Source of the DNA: Aeoliella mucimassa
GTDB lineage: Bacteria; Planctomycetota; Planctomycetia; Pirellulales; Lacipirellulaceae
Direction of reading: 5' to 3'
DNA length: 64,000 nucleotides
NCBI RefSeq assembly: GCF_007748035.1
Contig: NZ_CP036278.1
Span: 6,138,001 to 6,202,000, forward strand
Below, piece after piece: positions 15,771 to 24,742 of the stretch (positions are counted from its first letter, which is position 1; each line of letters opens with the position of its first letter). The notes beneath the pieces are model-generated. The model had not been told where the DNA came from and ran no database searches. It was given only the letters and a program-made list of their open reading frames with translations. A program made the translations under genes and the position numbers.

Positions 15771-16802
15771 TCATCCAGCCAGAGCAGCACGGCTGCGTGC
15801 CAGCAACTGGTCGCACGCTTTGCAGACTCGCTCGACGGTGATCGCTTGCATCGCGGTGTTATTCGCCGCGCGACGCTGACGAGCGGTTCCACCTTGGTAG
15901 TACTGCTGCAGGCGAATGTTGCTTCGTCCGTAGGCACCACACCAATCGGCTTGGCTTGTGCCGTGTAGGCTGATCGTGGGAGTGCCGACCGCGACCGCCA
16001 GGTGCATCGGACCGGTATCGGATCCGAGGAACAAGTTCGCGCGACGGGTGATCGCGGCCAACTCGGGCATCGTCGTGGCTGGAGCCAGCACGGCTGCTCC
16101 TTGGCTCGTGTCGACGATCTGCTCGGCTAGCTTTCGCTCTTCCTGGCCGCACCATACTGCCAGGCTGCGGACTCCCTGCTGATGGAGATGTCGGGCGACC
16201 TGTCCGTATCGTTCGGCAGGCCACAGTTTCGAAGGCCAACCAGCGCCAGGGTTCAGAACCGCGAAGGGGGTATGAAGATTGAGATCAGCGAGAGTTTTTT
16301 TGGCGTACTCGGTTAATAGCGACGACTCAGGCAGCTTGAACTCCACCTTGGGCGACTCAATGCCGAGCGGCTTTAGGATGCCGAGATAATGATCCACCAC
16401 ATGCGAGGCTTGCACATCCGTGAGACAGTTGTTGAACCACTTGCTGAACTCGCGCCCGTTGGCACCGGCTACGCCGAGTCGTTTGGGAGCCCCAGTGAGC
16501 CAGGCAATGATCGAGCTTTTCGTCAGGCACTGCAGGTCGACGGTGATATCGAACTTACTCTCTCGCAGCTGTTTTCTCGTCTCGTGGAGCGAGCGTGCAG
16601 AACGCCACCAATGGCGGGGCAAGCGAATTACGTGATCGAGATCGGGATGCCCCTCGACCAGTTCGGCCGCGCGCCCTTCCACAGCCCAAGCGAGGAAGCT
16701 ATCAGGAAACTGCCGACGCAAGGCCGAAGCGACAGGCAGACCATGAATCACGTCGCCCATCGCAGTGAGGCGAACAATCAGAATGCGAGGGGGTTGAGCC
16801 AT
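15771..16802 (-). CDS. Glycosyltransferase family 9 (heptosyltransferase-like)
   Basis: A 343-residue product from the ATG at 16802 (MAQPPRILIVRLTAMGDVIHG), which places the N-terminal Rossmann motif at residue 6; the longer frame adds no homologous sequence. GT9 signatures include TAMGDVIHGLPVASALRRQFPD, VLNPGAGWPSKLWPAERYGQ and the donor-binding LFLGSDTGPMHLAVAVGTPTISLHG. Enzymes of this family add heptose or related sugars from an ADP- or NDP-sugar to lipopolysaccharide core at the inner membrane. It is the last of the minus-strand glycan genes (GT4, polymerase-like membrane protein, GT9), so a role in surface polysaccharide or LPS assembly is likely. Confidence 0.92.
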   Translation of the reverse strand: MAQPPRILIVRLTAMGDVIHGLPVASALRRQFPDSFLAWAVEGRAAELVEGHPDLDHVIRLPRHWWRSARSLHETRKQLRESKFDITVDLQCLTKSSIIAWLTGAPKRLGVAGANGREFSKWFNNCLTDVQASHVVDHYLGILKPLGIESPKVEFKLPESSLLTEYAKKTLADLNLHTPFAVLNPGAGWPSKLWPAERYGQVARHLHQQGVRSLAVWCGQEERKLAEQIVDTSQGAAVLAPATTMPELAAITRRANLFLGSDTGPMHLAVAVGTPTISLHGTSQADWCGAYGRSNIRLQQYYQGGTARQRRAANNTAMQAITVERVCKACDQLLARSRAALAG

Positions 16803-16945
16803 GGTGACACCATCCTTGGTGAGCGTGCGACACAAGTGCGCACATCGTCTACGTTCGTCCGTCAGTCCTACGGACAGAGGGAGCAAAATGTACTCGCCTG
16901 AAAGCACCGCGCACAGTGCAATACCGGAGAGTGCTAGCACTAAGA

Positions 16946-18331
16946 CTAGGGGCCCGATCTTGGCTGCGGTTTCAGGTAGTCGAGCGGGAAATTCTTTACT
17001 TGGTCCGTACGAGGATAGATGTAATCGGAGCCAAAGAACATGCGCGCCATGATGGCTAGGAAAACCATCGCAATCGCGGACGAAATGATCGGAATCGACA
17101 TGATATCGATGCTACCACGAGCCATGCCCACGATGTTCGCAGAGCTGGAAGCCAGGAAACCTAGCAGGAATGGATTGTCGGGTTGGCGCACCAACCACTC
17201 GTCCAGGTAGCGGAACGACAGGCCAAAAAACACCGCATAGAGAGCAATGACCCACATACCACCATCGTGGAAACCTTGAGCCGCGGGAGATACGCCCCAA
17301 TTCACGTTACCAAGACCATGCATGCCTTCCTTCTTCGCGACTTCTTGAGGAAGGGTGAAGCCAATCGCCTTGGGTTTATCCTCCCAAAAAGTTCGCGGAA
17401 TGGGGTTCACCAGCACGAAGTAAGGGGCTGCAAACAATTTACCCTCGTACTTGGCACTAGGCCCAACGAAGTTGTGCACGGTAAACAGAGTCACTTCCAC
17501 CGAGTCTTGTGCGGTCAATGCCAGGTCGGCGGAGCTAAACGTGAAGCTCTGTGTCGCAATCAAGCGAATCGTTTCCAGAGCACGTCCCAGGCCTCTTGCA
17601 TCCGAATCTCGGTGCCGCACGGCCTCGAGACCATTGTTGAAGCCAAACATCACGATACCGACGACAAGCAAGACCGGAAGCACAAGCTTTGGCTTCTTAT
17701 AACGTAGCCAAGTCCAGTACACGACCACCGGCAAGGCGAACAGGAGCGATAGCGCAATACGTCGACCACCACCGAACGCCAGCGACATAATGAACGCCGG
17801 AGTAATCGTGAGAACGACAAGTAGCAGGGTGAGCGGGTTAAATGCATCACGACGAAATGCCATGATCGCAAGAATCACCGCGAAGGGTCCCAATCGCACA
17901 AAAATCAAGAACGATAACTGCGAGATAACAGGAATCGGAATTTGGAGCAGCGCGATACCGCTCAATACAATCGAGATTACCGCCAGTACGAAGTACGACA
18001 CGAACGAGGGAGAGCACCAAGTTCGAAATAGCCGCCCGGCCATCTTTCTAGGCCACGAGACAAAGTTGTAGACCACCAGAAATACAGCGTAGAACACCCC
18101 ATAACCGATATAGGTCCACGTATAGTCGGCAGCTTCGTAATGAAGGTAGTGCCCTCGGTTGCTCCAGGCATAAGCCGACAGTCCGGTGAAGATAAACGAA
18201 CCAAACAGAAACAGATTGTAGCTGGTGAGCAGATCCGCTTTCCCACGCAGATAGGGAATCACGATGAGCAATGCCATCGCAACCATGAATACGAGGCCCA
18301 GAATGCCTAGCGTTTCGTCTTGAGGATTCAT
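16946..18331 (-). CDS. Multi-pass membrane protein, O-antigen polymerase-like
   Basis: A 461-residue protein with about ten to twelve hydrophobic segments (for example LGLVFMVAMALLIVIPYL, FVSYFVLAVISIVLSGIALL, FALPVVVYWTWL, LVLPVLLVVGIVMFGF) and a large loop near residues 225-335 with GLGRALETIRLI, PIPRTFWEDKPKAIGFTL and NVNWGVSPAAQGFHDGG. The arrangement of many helices with one long external loop near the C-terminus is typical of Wzy/O-antigen ligase-type polymerases. It lies between GT9 and GT4 genes. Sequence identity to a particular polymerase cannot be judged here; a flippase-like function is a less likely alternative. Confidence 0.75.
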   Translation of the reverse strand: MNPQDETLGILGLVFMVAMALLIVIPYLRGKADLLTSYNLFLFGSFIFTGLSAYAWSNRGHYLHYEAADYTWTYIGYGVFYAVFLVVYNFVSWPRKMAGRLFRTWCSPSFVSYFVLAVISIVLSGIALLQIPIPVISQLSFLIFVRLGPFAVILAIMAFRRDAFNPLTLLLVVLTITPAFIMSLAFGGGRRIALSLLFALPVVVYWTWLRYKKPKLVLPVLLVVGIVMFGFNNGLEAVRHRDSDARGLGRALETIRLIATQSFTFSSADLALTAQDSVEVTLFTVHNFVGPSAKYEGKLFAAPYFVLVNPIPRTFWEDKPKAIGFTLPQEVAKKEGMHGLGNVNWGVSPAAQGFHDGGMWVIALYAVFFGLSFRYLDEWLVRQPDNPFLLGFLASSSANIVGMARGSIDIMSIPIISSAIAMVFLAIMARMFFGSDYIYPRTDQVKNFPLDYLKPQPRSGP

Positions 18332-18568
18332 TGCTCTGCTATTGCGATTACAGTTACTCAGCGGGTGTTACATACATGGAATGCCGAGCAATTGGAGGAC
18401 GCTATACCTGCCCATTTCCAGGCAGTTCGAGGCATTCAAGCTATTTTACCGCCAGCTAAGTGACGAACAACGAAAATGGGCACTTGTCGGCAACTTCATA
18501 ACCTCCCAAAGGTCGAACAAGCCAACTGTTGCGATTATTTCGATTATAAGTCGCTCGTGGGTAAGCGA

Positions 18569-19735
18569 TTATGGCAGTACGACTTTCCGGGTCTTGCCAT
18601 CCACCAGCCGAGTTGCATCCAGAAAGCCCTGCACCATCGTTGCAAGCGTAAATTCCTCGGTAACCGTCCGCAGAGCTTCGGCAGCTAGCGATTCGCGAAA
18701 CTCGTCGTTGCCTAGGACACTTCCCAAAGCGTCGATCATCGCTTGCTCGTTACCGTAAGGGTAGAGCAATCCATTTTTGCCATGCTGCAGGGCGACGACT
18801 TCGGGGTTCTGAGCCTCGATGTTGTCGGAGGTCACCGCCGGCAAACCAAACCCGAACGCGGTTAGCAAGCTGAGTCCAACGTTCTCGGGGTAACAGAACA
18901 CCCCGCTCGAAAGCAGCCAGGGAGCCATCTGGTATTCGTCGTAAATAGCGCCGGTAAAAATCACGCGGTCAGCTACATTCAGCTGCTCGGCCAAGGCTTC
19001 CAGCTTCGGTCGTTCCGGACCATCGCCGACGATCACCAGCTTGCAGTCGTCGTAGTCGTGTCGCAATCCATCGATTGCCCGCACCAGTCGATCGGGGCGG
19101 TTCTCGTCGAGCAGGCGGGAAACAAATACCACGGTTCGCCCTGGAACCAATTCGTGTTCCGCCTGAAACTGGGCGAGTCGCTCAGGATCGGCCAACCAAG
19201 CCTCACGAGCCGCCTGGATCGGCGTTTGGTCAATCGCGTTCTGGGCGACAAACACTCGCTCGGCGTCAAAGCCATATTTGTCGATCATCCGCTGGGCGAT
19301 CGGATGGGTATACAACAGGATTCCATCCGCTGGCCGGGCGACCCAGTTGCGTAGCATGGTACGAAACCAGCTATCGCGTTTCGAGTAACCATGCCCCCAC
19401 ACGAGTGTTGGAATTCCAAGCTTCTTAGCCTGTTTGAGCGCGGGACGCAACGAGCGATAGTGCGGATTCCAAGAGTGAATCACAAAGTCGAACTTCGCAG
19501 GATCGTTCACCTGATGGTGAGCCGAGTGCGTGACAAACGGCAGCGGCCCGAGCGGCTTGGGATCGGTCGTCGCGGGCTCGAAACGAAACCGAATATCTTC
19601 CTTCTCGGGGTTCGGGGCGTCTTTCGCCAAATCGGCGAACACGGTCACTTCGATATCGGGCTGCGAGGCTAGCAGATTGTAGACCGGCACTCGGTAAGGG
19701 CGAATATCGGGTTGCGTGATGGCGATGCGAATCAT
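18569..19735 (-). CDS. Glycosyltransferase family 4
   Basis: A 388-residue GT-B glycosyltransferase. The N-terminal half has AITQPDIRPYRVPVYNLLASQPDIEVTVF and FVIHSWNPHYRSLRPALKQAKKLGIPTLVWGHGYSKRDS; the C-terminal half has FVSRLLDENRPDRLVRAIDGLRHD, KLVIVGDGPERPKLEALAEQL and VIFTGAIYDEYQMAPWL. The usual GT4 EX7E motif reads ENVGLSLLTAFGFGLP, so the second glutamate of the motif is replaced by threonine. Its start codon overlaps the dgt stop by four bases, so the two are probably co-transcribed. It likely transfers a sugar from an NDP donor in surface glycan assembly. The missing Glu may lower or redirect activity. Confidence 0.9.
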   Translation of the reverse strand: MIRIAITQPDIRPYRVPVYNLLASQPDIEVTVFADLAKDAPNPEKEDIRFRFEPATTDPKPLGPLPFVTHSAHHQVNDPAKFDFVIHSWNPHYRSLRPALKQAKKLGIPTLVWGHGYSKRDSWFRTMLRNWVARPADGILLYTHPIAQRMIDKYGFDAERVFVAQNAIDQTPIQAAREAWLADPERLAQFQAEHELVPGRTVVFVSRLLDENRPDRLVRAIDGLRHDYDDCKLVIVGDGPERPKLEALAEQLNVADRVIFTGAIYDEYQMAPWLLSSGVFCYPENVGLSLLTAFGFGLPAVTSDNIEAQNPEVVALQHGKNGLLYPYGNEQAMIDALGSVLGNDEFRESLAAEALRTVTEEFTLATMVQGFLDATRLVDGKTRKVVLP

Positions 19736-20844
19736 AGCGACTGGTACGCCTCGCGAGCGGAGCGATCGGTTTGCGTTGAAAGGTAATCGCCTACCGCGCG
19801 GGGCAGGCCTTCTTCTTCGGCAATCGTCTGATAGAACGTTGGCAATTCGTTGCCGTGATCAACGTAGTAGTCGAACAGCACTCCGAGCTCAGCCGTCGAT
19901 AGTTCTCGCTGACGCAAGAGATCGGGATGCCGATAGACGCGGGAAAACAAGAACTGTTGCATGCAAAGTTTGCGTTCGGCAAACTCCTCGGGCATGGTCA
20001 CCAGCGACGGAGAAGCCTGCACCTGTTCGACACTCGTAATCTGCCAATCTTCAAGTCGGGCGAGGGTGGTTTCGATTAGCATCCCGACTCCTTGGTCGAT
20101 GAGCTGATGGATGATGGCCCGTCGCAGCTGCAAAGGCTCCAGGTTCGAGTAGCGGCTCTCGACCACCTGGGTCGCTTCGCGCCAGAGTTCGAGTTCGGCC
20201 ATGTCGTTCATCGTGAGCAGACCGAGTTCCAGGGCGTCGTCGGCATCGTGGGCGTCGTAGGCAATACTATCGGCGGCATCCACTATTTGCACTTCCAGCA
20301 ACGGCTGCGGGGGTTCGCTTATCGCCTTGCGACTGCTGCCCCGGCGCTGCTGCCCTGATAGCACTTCCTGCGATAGGTTCAGCCCTGGAAAATTAGGGTA
20401 CCGCTGCTCGATTCGTTTCACGATTCGCAGCGCTTGCGCGTTATGGTTGAAGCCCCCCTCGCCGGCCAGGCGTTCGTCGAGCAGGTCCTCGCCCGCATGG
20501 CCAAAAGGAGGATGACCAATGTCGTGCAGCAGGGCCAAAGCTTCTACCAGGTCTTCATTCAACCGCAACGCCCGCGCGATGGTGCGGGCGATGGAAGCGA
20601 CTTCCAAGGTATGAGTAAGGCGCGTACGATGGTAATCGCCGGAGTCGCCGGTAAAGACCTGCGTCTTTTGACTCAGGCGGCGAAACGCGGCGCAGTGCGT
20701 GATGCGATCGCGATCGCGTTGGAAGATCGTCCGATAAGGGTGCGTCGACTCCGGATACTGGCGGCCGGCCGATTGCTGGCTGCGCATGGCGTAAGGAGCT
20801 AACAGCAGTTCCTCGCGATCCATCGGCGTAAGCGTGCAATTCAT
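19732..20844 (-). CDS. dgt: Deoxyguanosinetriphosphate triphosphohydrolase family protein
   Basis: A 370-residue HD-domain phosphohydrolase. Motifs include RTIFQRDRDRITHCAAFRRLSQKTQVF, the metal-binding histidine in RTRLTHTLEVASIARTIARAL, the HD pair in ALLHDIGHPPFGHAGED and NHNAQALRIVKRIEQRYP. These define the dGTPase-like dNTP triphosphohydrolase family, which hydrolyses dNTP to deoxynucleoside and triphosphate, controlling dNTP pools and sometimes protecting against phage. The region YDAHDADDALELGLL carries the second metal Asp. At 370 residues it is of the shorter type 2 class. It is first in the minus-strand unit and overlaps the GT4 gene by four bases. Confidence 0.93.
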   Translation of the reverse strand: MNCTLTPMDREELLLAPYAMRSQQSAGRQYPESTHPYRTIFQRDRDRITHCAAFRRLSQKTQVFTGDSGDYHRTRLTHTLEVASIARTIARALRLNEDLVEALALLHDIGHPPFGHAGEDLLDERLAGEGGFNHNAQALRIVKRIEQRYPNFPGLNLSQEVLSGQQRRGSSRKAISEPPQPLLEVQIVDAADSIAYDAHDADDALELGLLTMNDMAELELWREATQVVESRYSNLEPLQLRRAIIHQLIDQGVGMLIETTLARLEDWQITSVEQVQASPSLVTMPEEFAERKLCMQQFLFSRVYRHPDLLRQRELSTAELGVLFDYYVDHGNELPTFYQTIAEEEGLPRAVGDYLSTQTDRSAREAYQSL

Positions 20845-20853
20845 GCGGCTGTT

Positions 20854-21693
20854 TTACTCTTTGTCCTTAGCAGTCGATTGCAGAACACTGGCTTCGCTCA
20901 CCTCGGCCTGCTCCTCTGCCTGTTCTTCGTCGGCATCAGCTGCATCGGCTTCGGGGTCCATCACTTCCAGCGTTTCGAGCATTTGCTCAAACGCTTCTTG
21001 ATTCTTCTCGACCAGCTTGGCCGGGCCATAGAATTTCACGAAAAACTTTCCCGCGCCTTCGACTTCGATAATCGCCCCCAGCATCCGGTAGTCGGGTCGT
21101 TCGACCTTGGGACCAAAGGGACCGCGAGGGCTGTCGAAGTAGGTGCCAGCAATATCGAGCACGTGAGCGATGGCTCCCCGCACTTTGCGTTCGCGACGCC
21201 GCATCGCATCTTTGCCATCAGCGTCGCGTCCCATGCGGAACTGACCTACCCAACGACGAATGTTCGAATCGACATCGCCGCCGGCCGACATCATGGTGAT
21301 TCGTCCATGCGACGACAACACTTCGTCTTCGCTAGCTTCGTCGGCAGCGTTGGCTTCGGCTGGTGCAACCGACAACTCCAGTTCGATCAGGTTGTTCTTG
21401 GGATCGACCACCTTCCAGGCGGCTGGCACGGTCAACTGCAGACGATCGTCGTAGACTTTTAGCACCTGAGTCGGTGGCTTCTCGTCCGCCGGCTTCTTGG
21501 CTTCAGGCTTCTTGTCGGATTTGGCGGCTGGCTGCTCGCTAGCAGGTTTGTCTTCCTGCGACTCAACCTTCGCCGGCGCGTCGGCTGGTTCAGCGGCCGG
21601 GGTCGGTTCCTGCGCCTGCGCGAAAGTACTTCCACAGCAAGTAACAACAGTAAGTACAGCAATCCATTGCCAACCTCGAGGTGTATTATTCAT
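20854..21693 (-). CDS. Exported protein of unknown function
   Basis: The start at 21693 (MNNTPRGWQWIAVLTVVTCCGSTFAQA) gives a signal peptide cleaved after AQA. Residues about 28-80 are Pro/Ala/Lys/Glu-rich and disordered. The globular part (about 80-245) contains YDDRLQLTVPAAWKVVDPKNNLIELEL, GRITMMSAGGDVDSNIRRWVGQF and AIIEVEGAGKFFVKFYGPAKLVEKNQEAFEQML. This matches a family of planctomycete periplasmic proteins with a MOG1/PsbP-like fold, though that assignment is tentative. The C-terminal tail is acidic (ADADEEQAEEQAEVSEAS). It ends only 10 bases before dgt begins, so it may head that operon. Confidence 0.8.
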   Translation of the reverse strand: MNNTPRGWQWIAVLTVVTCCGSTFAQAQEPTPAAEPADAPAKVESQEDKPASEQPAAKSDKKPEAKKPADEKPPTQVLKVYDDRLQLTVPAAWKVVDPKNNLIELELSVAPAEANAADEASEDEVLSSHGRITMMSAGGDVDSNIRRWVGQFRMGRDADGKDAMRRRERKVRGAIAHVLDIAGTYFDSPRGPFGPKVERPDYRMLGAIIEVEGAGKFFVKFYGPAKLVEKNQEAFEQMLETLEVMDPEADAADADEEQAEEQAEVSEASVLQSTAKDKE

Positions 21694-21762
21694 AGCAATT
21701 AGGTTGGTATTCGTAGATCTTAGGTCCAAGATGAAGTGGGAAACCGGCCGACACGTTGCAGG

Positions 21763-22779
21763 CTACATCTCTGCTTCTTCGTCGCCGGCTTCCTGTTCTT
21801 CGGCCGGGGCTTCGGCGTTATTGGCTGGTTCCTGCGGTTTCGCTTCGGGGGTGGTCACCGCTGGCGGGGCCGTGGTTTCGTCGGGCTTGGAGTCGGAATT
21901 CGCGTTTACCACTACCCACACCAACACTCCCGCCAAAACCACCACGAGCACACCAAGCAACACCGCAGCCAGTTGCTGGCTGGCGGCCGAACGGCGTTTT
22001 CGACGCTGGTAGCGGGCGGCAACCACGGCCGGATCGTGGGGATCCGTCGGTCGAGCGACCTCCGACGCGGGCGTTTCATTGTAGCCGACAGGCAACTCGA
22101 CTGCAGGAGTCGGCACCGCCGAGCCCGCCAGACTGGGGAAATACTCGGGTAGATCCCTGGCCAGACGCCAGTCGGGCCAACCAGTCCGCCAAACGTGCGA
22201 ATCGGCCCCCACACGACCTTCGGTGGTCCACTGTTTGATCAACTGATCATCCGCTGGGCCAAACATGCCACCGGCGGCCGGGCGAATGTACCAGGCGGGT
22301 GGTTCGGCCGAGGACTCGCTTGCCGCTGGGGCTGGCGGAGCAGCAGGGGGTGGCGGCGCAGCGGCCGCAGGTGGTGTCTGAGGAGGAGGGGGAGGGGCAA
22401 CTTGCGCTGCTACGGGTGCAGCCGGCGGTGCAGGGGGAGTAGGTGGAGCTGTTGCTGGTGCCGACTCAGGCGCTGGGGCCGGAGGACTCGCGGCAGCGGG
22501 TGCCTTTTTGGGCGCGGCTTGTTTTGGTGTCGGAGCCGCAGGCGATTGCTGGCTTGCTGGTGCACTCGCAGCCGAACCGGCCGCGGCCGGCGCTCCTACT
22601 GCAGCAGCCTGAACTGGAGCTGGCTTCGCGCGGGTTAACTCAGCAGCGTCGTTCTGTACCTGTTCGGGCTGGGGAATCCAAAAACGAACTTTGCACTCAG
22701 GGCAAATACCCCGCTTGCCGGCAAGCTCGGTCTTTACGTGCAACGGATGGCCGTTGGGACAGGCGAAACGGATTCCCAT
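21763..22779 (-). CDS. Zinc-ribbon, GYF-2 and single-TM protein
   Basis: A 338-residue product from the ATG at 22779, which begins directly with a zinc ribbon (FACPNGHPL ... GICPECKVRFWIP); the longer frame adds unrelated sequence. A long Ala/Pro linker (about residues 50-155) leads to a GYF-2/DUF4339-like domain (PPAWYIRPAAGGMFGPADDQLIKQW and ADSHVWRTGWPDWRLA), then a basic patch (RYQRRKRRSAAS), one transmembrane helix (LAAVLLGVLVVVLAGVLVWVVV) and an acidic tail. This is a common planctomycete layout: cytoplasmic sensor or adaptor domains tethered to the membrane. GYF-2 domains are thought to bind proline-rich peptides. Confidence 0.82.
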   Translation of the reverse strand: MGIRFACPNGHPLHVKTELAGKRGICPECKVRFWIPQPEQVQNDAAELTRAKPAPVQAAAVGAPAAAGSAASAPASQQSPAAPTPKQAAPKKAPAAASPPAPAPESAPATAPPTPPAPPAAPVAAQVAPPPPPQTPPAAAAPPPPAAPPAPAASESSAEPPAWYIRPAAGGMFGPADDQLIKQWTTEGRVGADSHVWRTGWPDWRLARDLPEYFPSLAGSAVPTPAVELPVGYNETPASEVARPTDPHDPAVVAARYQRRKRRSAASQQLAAVLLGVLVVVLAGVLVWVVVNANSDSKPDETTAPPAVTTPEAKPQEPANNAEAPAEEQEAGDEEAEM

Positions 22780-22958
22780 GACTACTGGTCTAAATCGTAG
22801 GCGAATCGGAAAACGGACTAGCGTGGCAATCGATGTACCGCACAACACCTGCGACCATTCGCAAGCAGTCGCAACGAGCAGCCGGCCCCGCAAGCGGAAA
22901 TGGCTGCCCTTAATGGGTACGATGCCTCTCTTCCAGTATATTGCCGCCAAGGTGCTAA

Positions 22959-23126
22959 ATGAAGAAATATTCGACAGTTACGCAGATTCCCGTGCCCGAG
23001 CAACCGAACCATCCCGGCTGGCAGCCCACCGGTTGTAGCGGTTGCCCGTTTAAATCCGGGCAGCCTGCAGGGGGTTTCGCCTGCGGGGCGGCCCAATCTA
23101 TGGCGGCCCGCGTTCTCGAGGCGTAG
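22959..23126 (+). CDS. Small cysteine-containing protein (55 residues)
   Basis: An ATG at 22959 preceded by AAGGTG opens a 55-codon frame ending in TAG. The translation begins MKKYSTVTQIPVPEQPNHPG and contains CSGC at residues 26-29 and a further Cys at 42. The pattern PTGCSGCPFKSGQP looks like a small metal or redox site. It is divergent from the zinc-ribbon gene and lies 100 bp before the ClpP-like gene. Codon usage looks coding, but the length makes it uncertain; no family recognised. Confidence 0.45.
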   Translation: MKKYSTVTQIPVPEQPNHPGWQPTGCSGCPFKSGQPAGGFACGAAQSMAARVLEA

Positions 23127-23227
23127 AATAGAGGTTTGGGGACACCGCAAAACGTAGGAAGATTACCACGATTTGCAGAGACGGATGAATTGGCTGCCTG
23201 AGAATATGAGTATAGGGGAATTTGTCG

Positions 23228-23851
23228 ATGCCTAGTTCTGAAAACCATGATCAGCAGCAAGAAGAAGGGCCGTTAGAACTTGCGATTGTCGGTGATCTCA
23301 CCGATCACGAAAGTGAGCTTACGGACAAGTTGCTGAGCATCGAACCAGGCGGCAACTGCACCATTTACTTCGACTCGCCCGGCGGGAGCCCCTACTGTGC
23401 GATGAGCCTGATGACCCTCATCAAGCTCCGCCGGTTAGATGTCACCGGAGTAGTGACTGGCGAGTGCTCGAGTGCCGCGCTCTGGCCATTTGCGGCATGT
23501 CGCCGCCGGATCGTAACGCCGTTCAGCGTGCTGCTGTTCCACCCCATGCGTTGGCAAAGCGAAGAAAACGTTGGCCTAGCCGAAGCGGCTGAGTGGGCGC
23601 GACACTTTGCTTCGCTCGAGAGCGATATGGACGTGCTGCTGGCTGACTTGTTCCAGGTATCGCACGACATGATGCGGGAGTGGATTACGCCGGGCAAATA
23701 CGTTTCGGGACGCGAACTAGCAGCCGCTGGTCTGGCCGAACTGATGGAGTTCCATCAACTCGGTAGCTTCCAGCCCAACGCGGAAGCGCCGCCGGCACCG
23801 AATGGCTCGGCCGGCAAATTGAAGCCACAACAGCCCGCCGAAACGCGCTAG
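23228..23851 (+). CDS. ClpP/Sdp-like serine peptidase-fold protein
   Basis: A 207-residue protein from the ATG at 23228, with AGGGGAA eight bases upstream; a TTG two codons earlier is less likely. The ClpP/crotonase fold is visible in NCTIYFDSPGGSPYCAMSLMTLI (strand and oxyanion glycines), TGVVTGECSSAALWPFAACRRR (catalytic Ser in the position of ClpP GxxxSMG) and SVLLFHPMRWQSEENVG (catalytic His). The position of the ClpP Asp reads ITPGKYVSGRELAAAGLAE, where Asp is replaced by Gly. So it keeps Ser and His but not a standard triad. It may be a reduced protease, a ClpR-like non-proteolytic partner, or an SppA-related peptidase. Confidence 0.75.
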   Translation: MPSSENHDQQQEEGPLELAIVGDLTDHESELTDKLLSIEPGGNCTIYFDSPGGSPYCAMSLMTLIKLRRLDVTGVVTGECSSAALWPFAACRRRIVTPFSVLLFHPMRWQSEENVGLAEAAEWARHFASLESDMDVLLADLFQVSHDMMREWITPGKYVSGRELAAAGLAELMEFHQLGSFQPNAEAPPAPNGSAGKLKPQQPAETR

Positions 23852-23856
23852 AGCAG

Positions 23857-24462
23857 CTACAGCTTCACGTAAATGTGGTCGGCAACAATCTTCAGCCGGC
23901 CTAGCTCCATGCGGGCGGTACCTTCGACCACGACGGTCGTCCCTTCTTCGAGACCGAGCAACGTATCGGCCTGCTCGGCAATGATTTCGCCTGACTCGTC
24001 GTTCAACTCGACCGTAGCGACCGTGTCGACCATCTTCTGAGCGGTTCGCGTGCACCACAAGCACTCTTCGCCCTCGGCGTGCTCGTGCCCCTCGAACTCA
24101 ACCGCAGTGGCCGGATCGACCAGCGAGAAGGCGGCCATCTCCGCATACCAGGGGAATTCGGCCCCGGCATCCTCGCCAAAGGGATTTGGCATTCCGCCGA
24201 TTTGGCCTTCGACCACCATCAGGGTGGGTTCCGCGGCAGGCGTTTCGGGTGCGGCAGCCTCCCCTTCGGCAGGGGGGGCGAGCTTGCCCATCGCTTCAAC
24301 CACCGTGATCGCTCCGGCTGGCTGCTCGGTGACCAAGAACACCGGGCGGTACTTCTTGGCCGCCTCGGATAATGGCTGCGATTTTTCGGGGGAGTCGGTT
24401 TGAGTGCCGTTGCACCCGGCCAAGATTGCTAGCAACAGGCCGCCAAGCAGGAAACGCTTCAT
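23857..24462 (-). CDS. Lipoprotein of unknown function
   Basis: A 201-residue product from the ATG at 24462 (MKRFLLGGLLLAILAGC), a lipoprotein signal with the lipobox LAGC. The longer frame to 24555 has no signal and was rejected. After a disordered Glu/Pro/Ala linker, the region LMVVEGQIGGMPNPFGEDAGAEFPWYAEMAAFSLVDP and EGEECLWCTRTAQKMVDTVATVEL contains a CLWC pair, followed by GTTVVVEGTARMELGRLKIVADHIYVKL. The CxxC with flanking His-rich EGHEHAEGEEC suggests metal binding. It is convergent with the ClpP-like gene, with only five bases between the stops. Confidence 0.75.
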   Translation of the reverse strand: MKRFLLGGLLLAILAGCNGTQTDSPEKSQPLSEAAKKYRPVFLVTEQPAGAITVVEAMGKLAPPAEGEAAAPETPAAEPTLMVVEGQIGGMPNPFGEDAGAEFPWYAEMAAFSLVDPATAVEFEGHEHAEGEECLWCTRTAQKMVDTVATVELNDESGEIIAEQADTLLGLEEGTTVVVEGTARMELGRLKIVADHIYVKL

Positions 24463-24742
24463 TTTTCGGTATTCCAGAACGCGTCGGAAAGAATCGAGGG
24501 GTTCCTCCATTCTGCGCGGTACCCCGGCTGAGTCGCAAGCGGCAAACGACTTCAAATTTTTCTACAAGTTTCCAAATATCTCGAAACTGCCGGCGAATGC
24601 CTTATTAGATCAGCACTTTTTGTGACTGGTCTTAATGGTGTTTAGACGTTTCTTTTCCGCGACCCAGCGAAAAATCACTCCCATGCGAAAGTGCGCCCCC
24701 TGCTGCTTCCGTAAGTCCTCACCCGATCAAGGAGCCCATACC

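Noticed and set aside
15422-15841. 139-residue plus-strand frame across repeat copy A, with a related minus-strand frame at 51156-51677
   Set aside because: The similarity comes from the shared repeat DNA. Changes between copies do not favour synonymous sites, and the ends of the two frames diverge into unrelated sequence.
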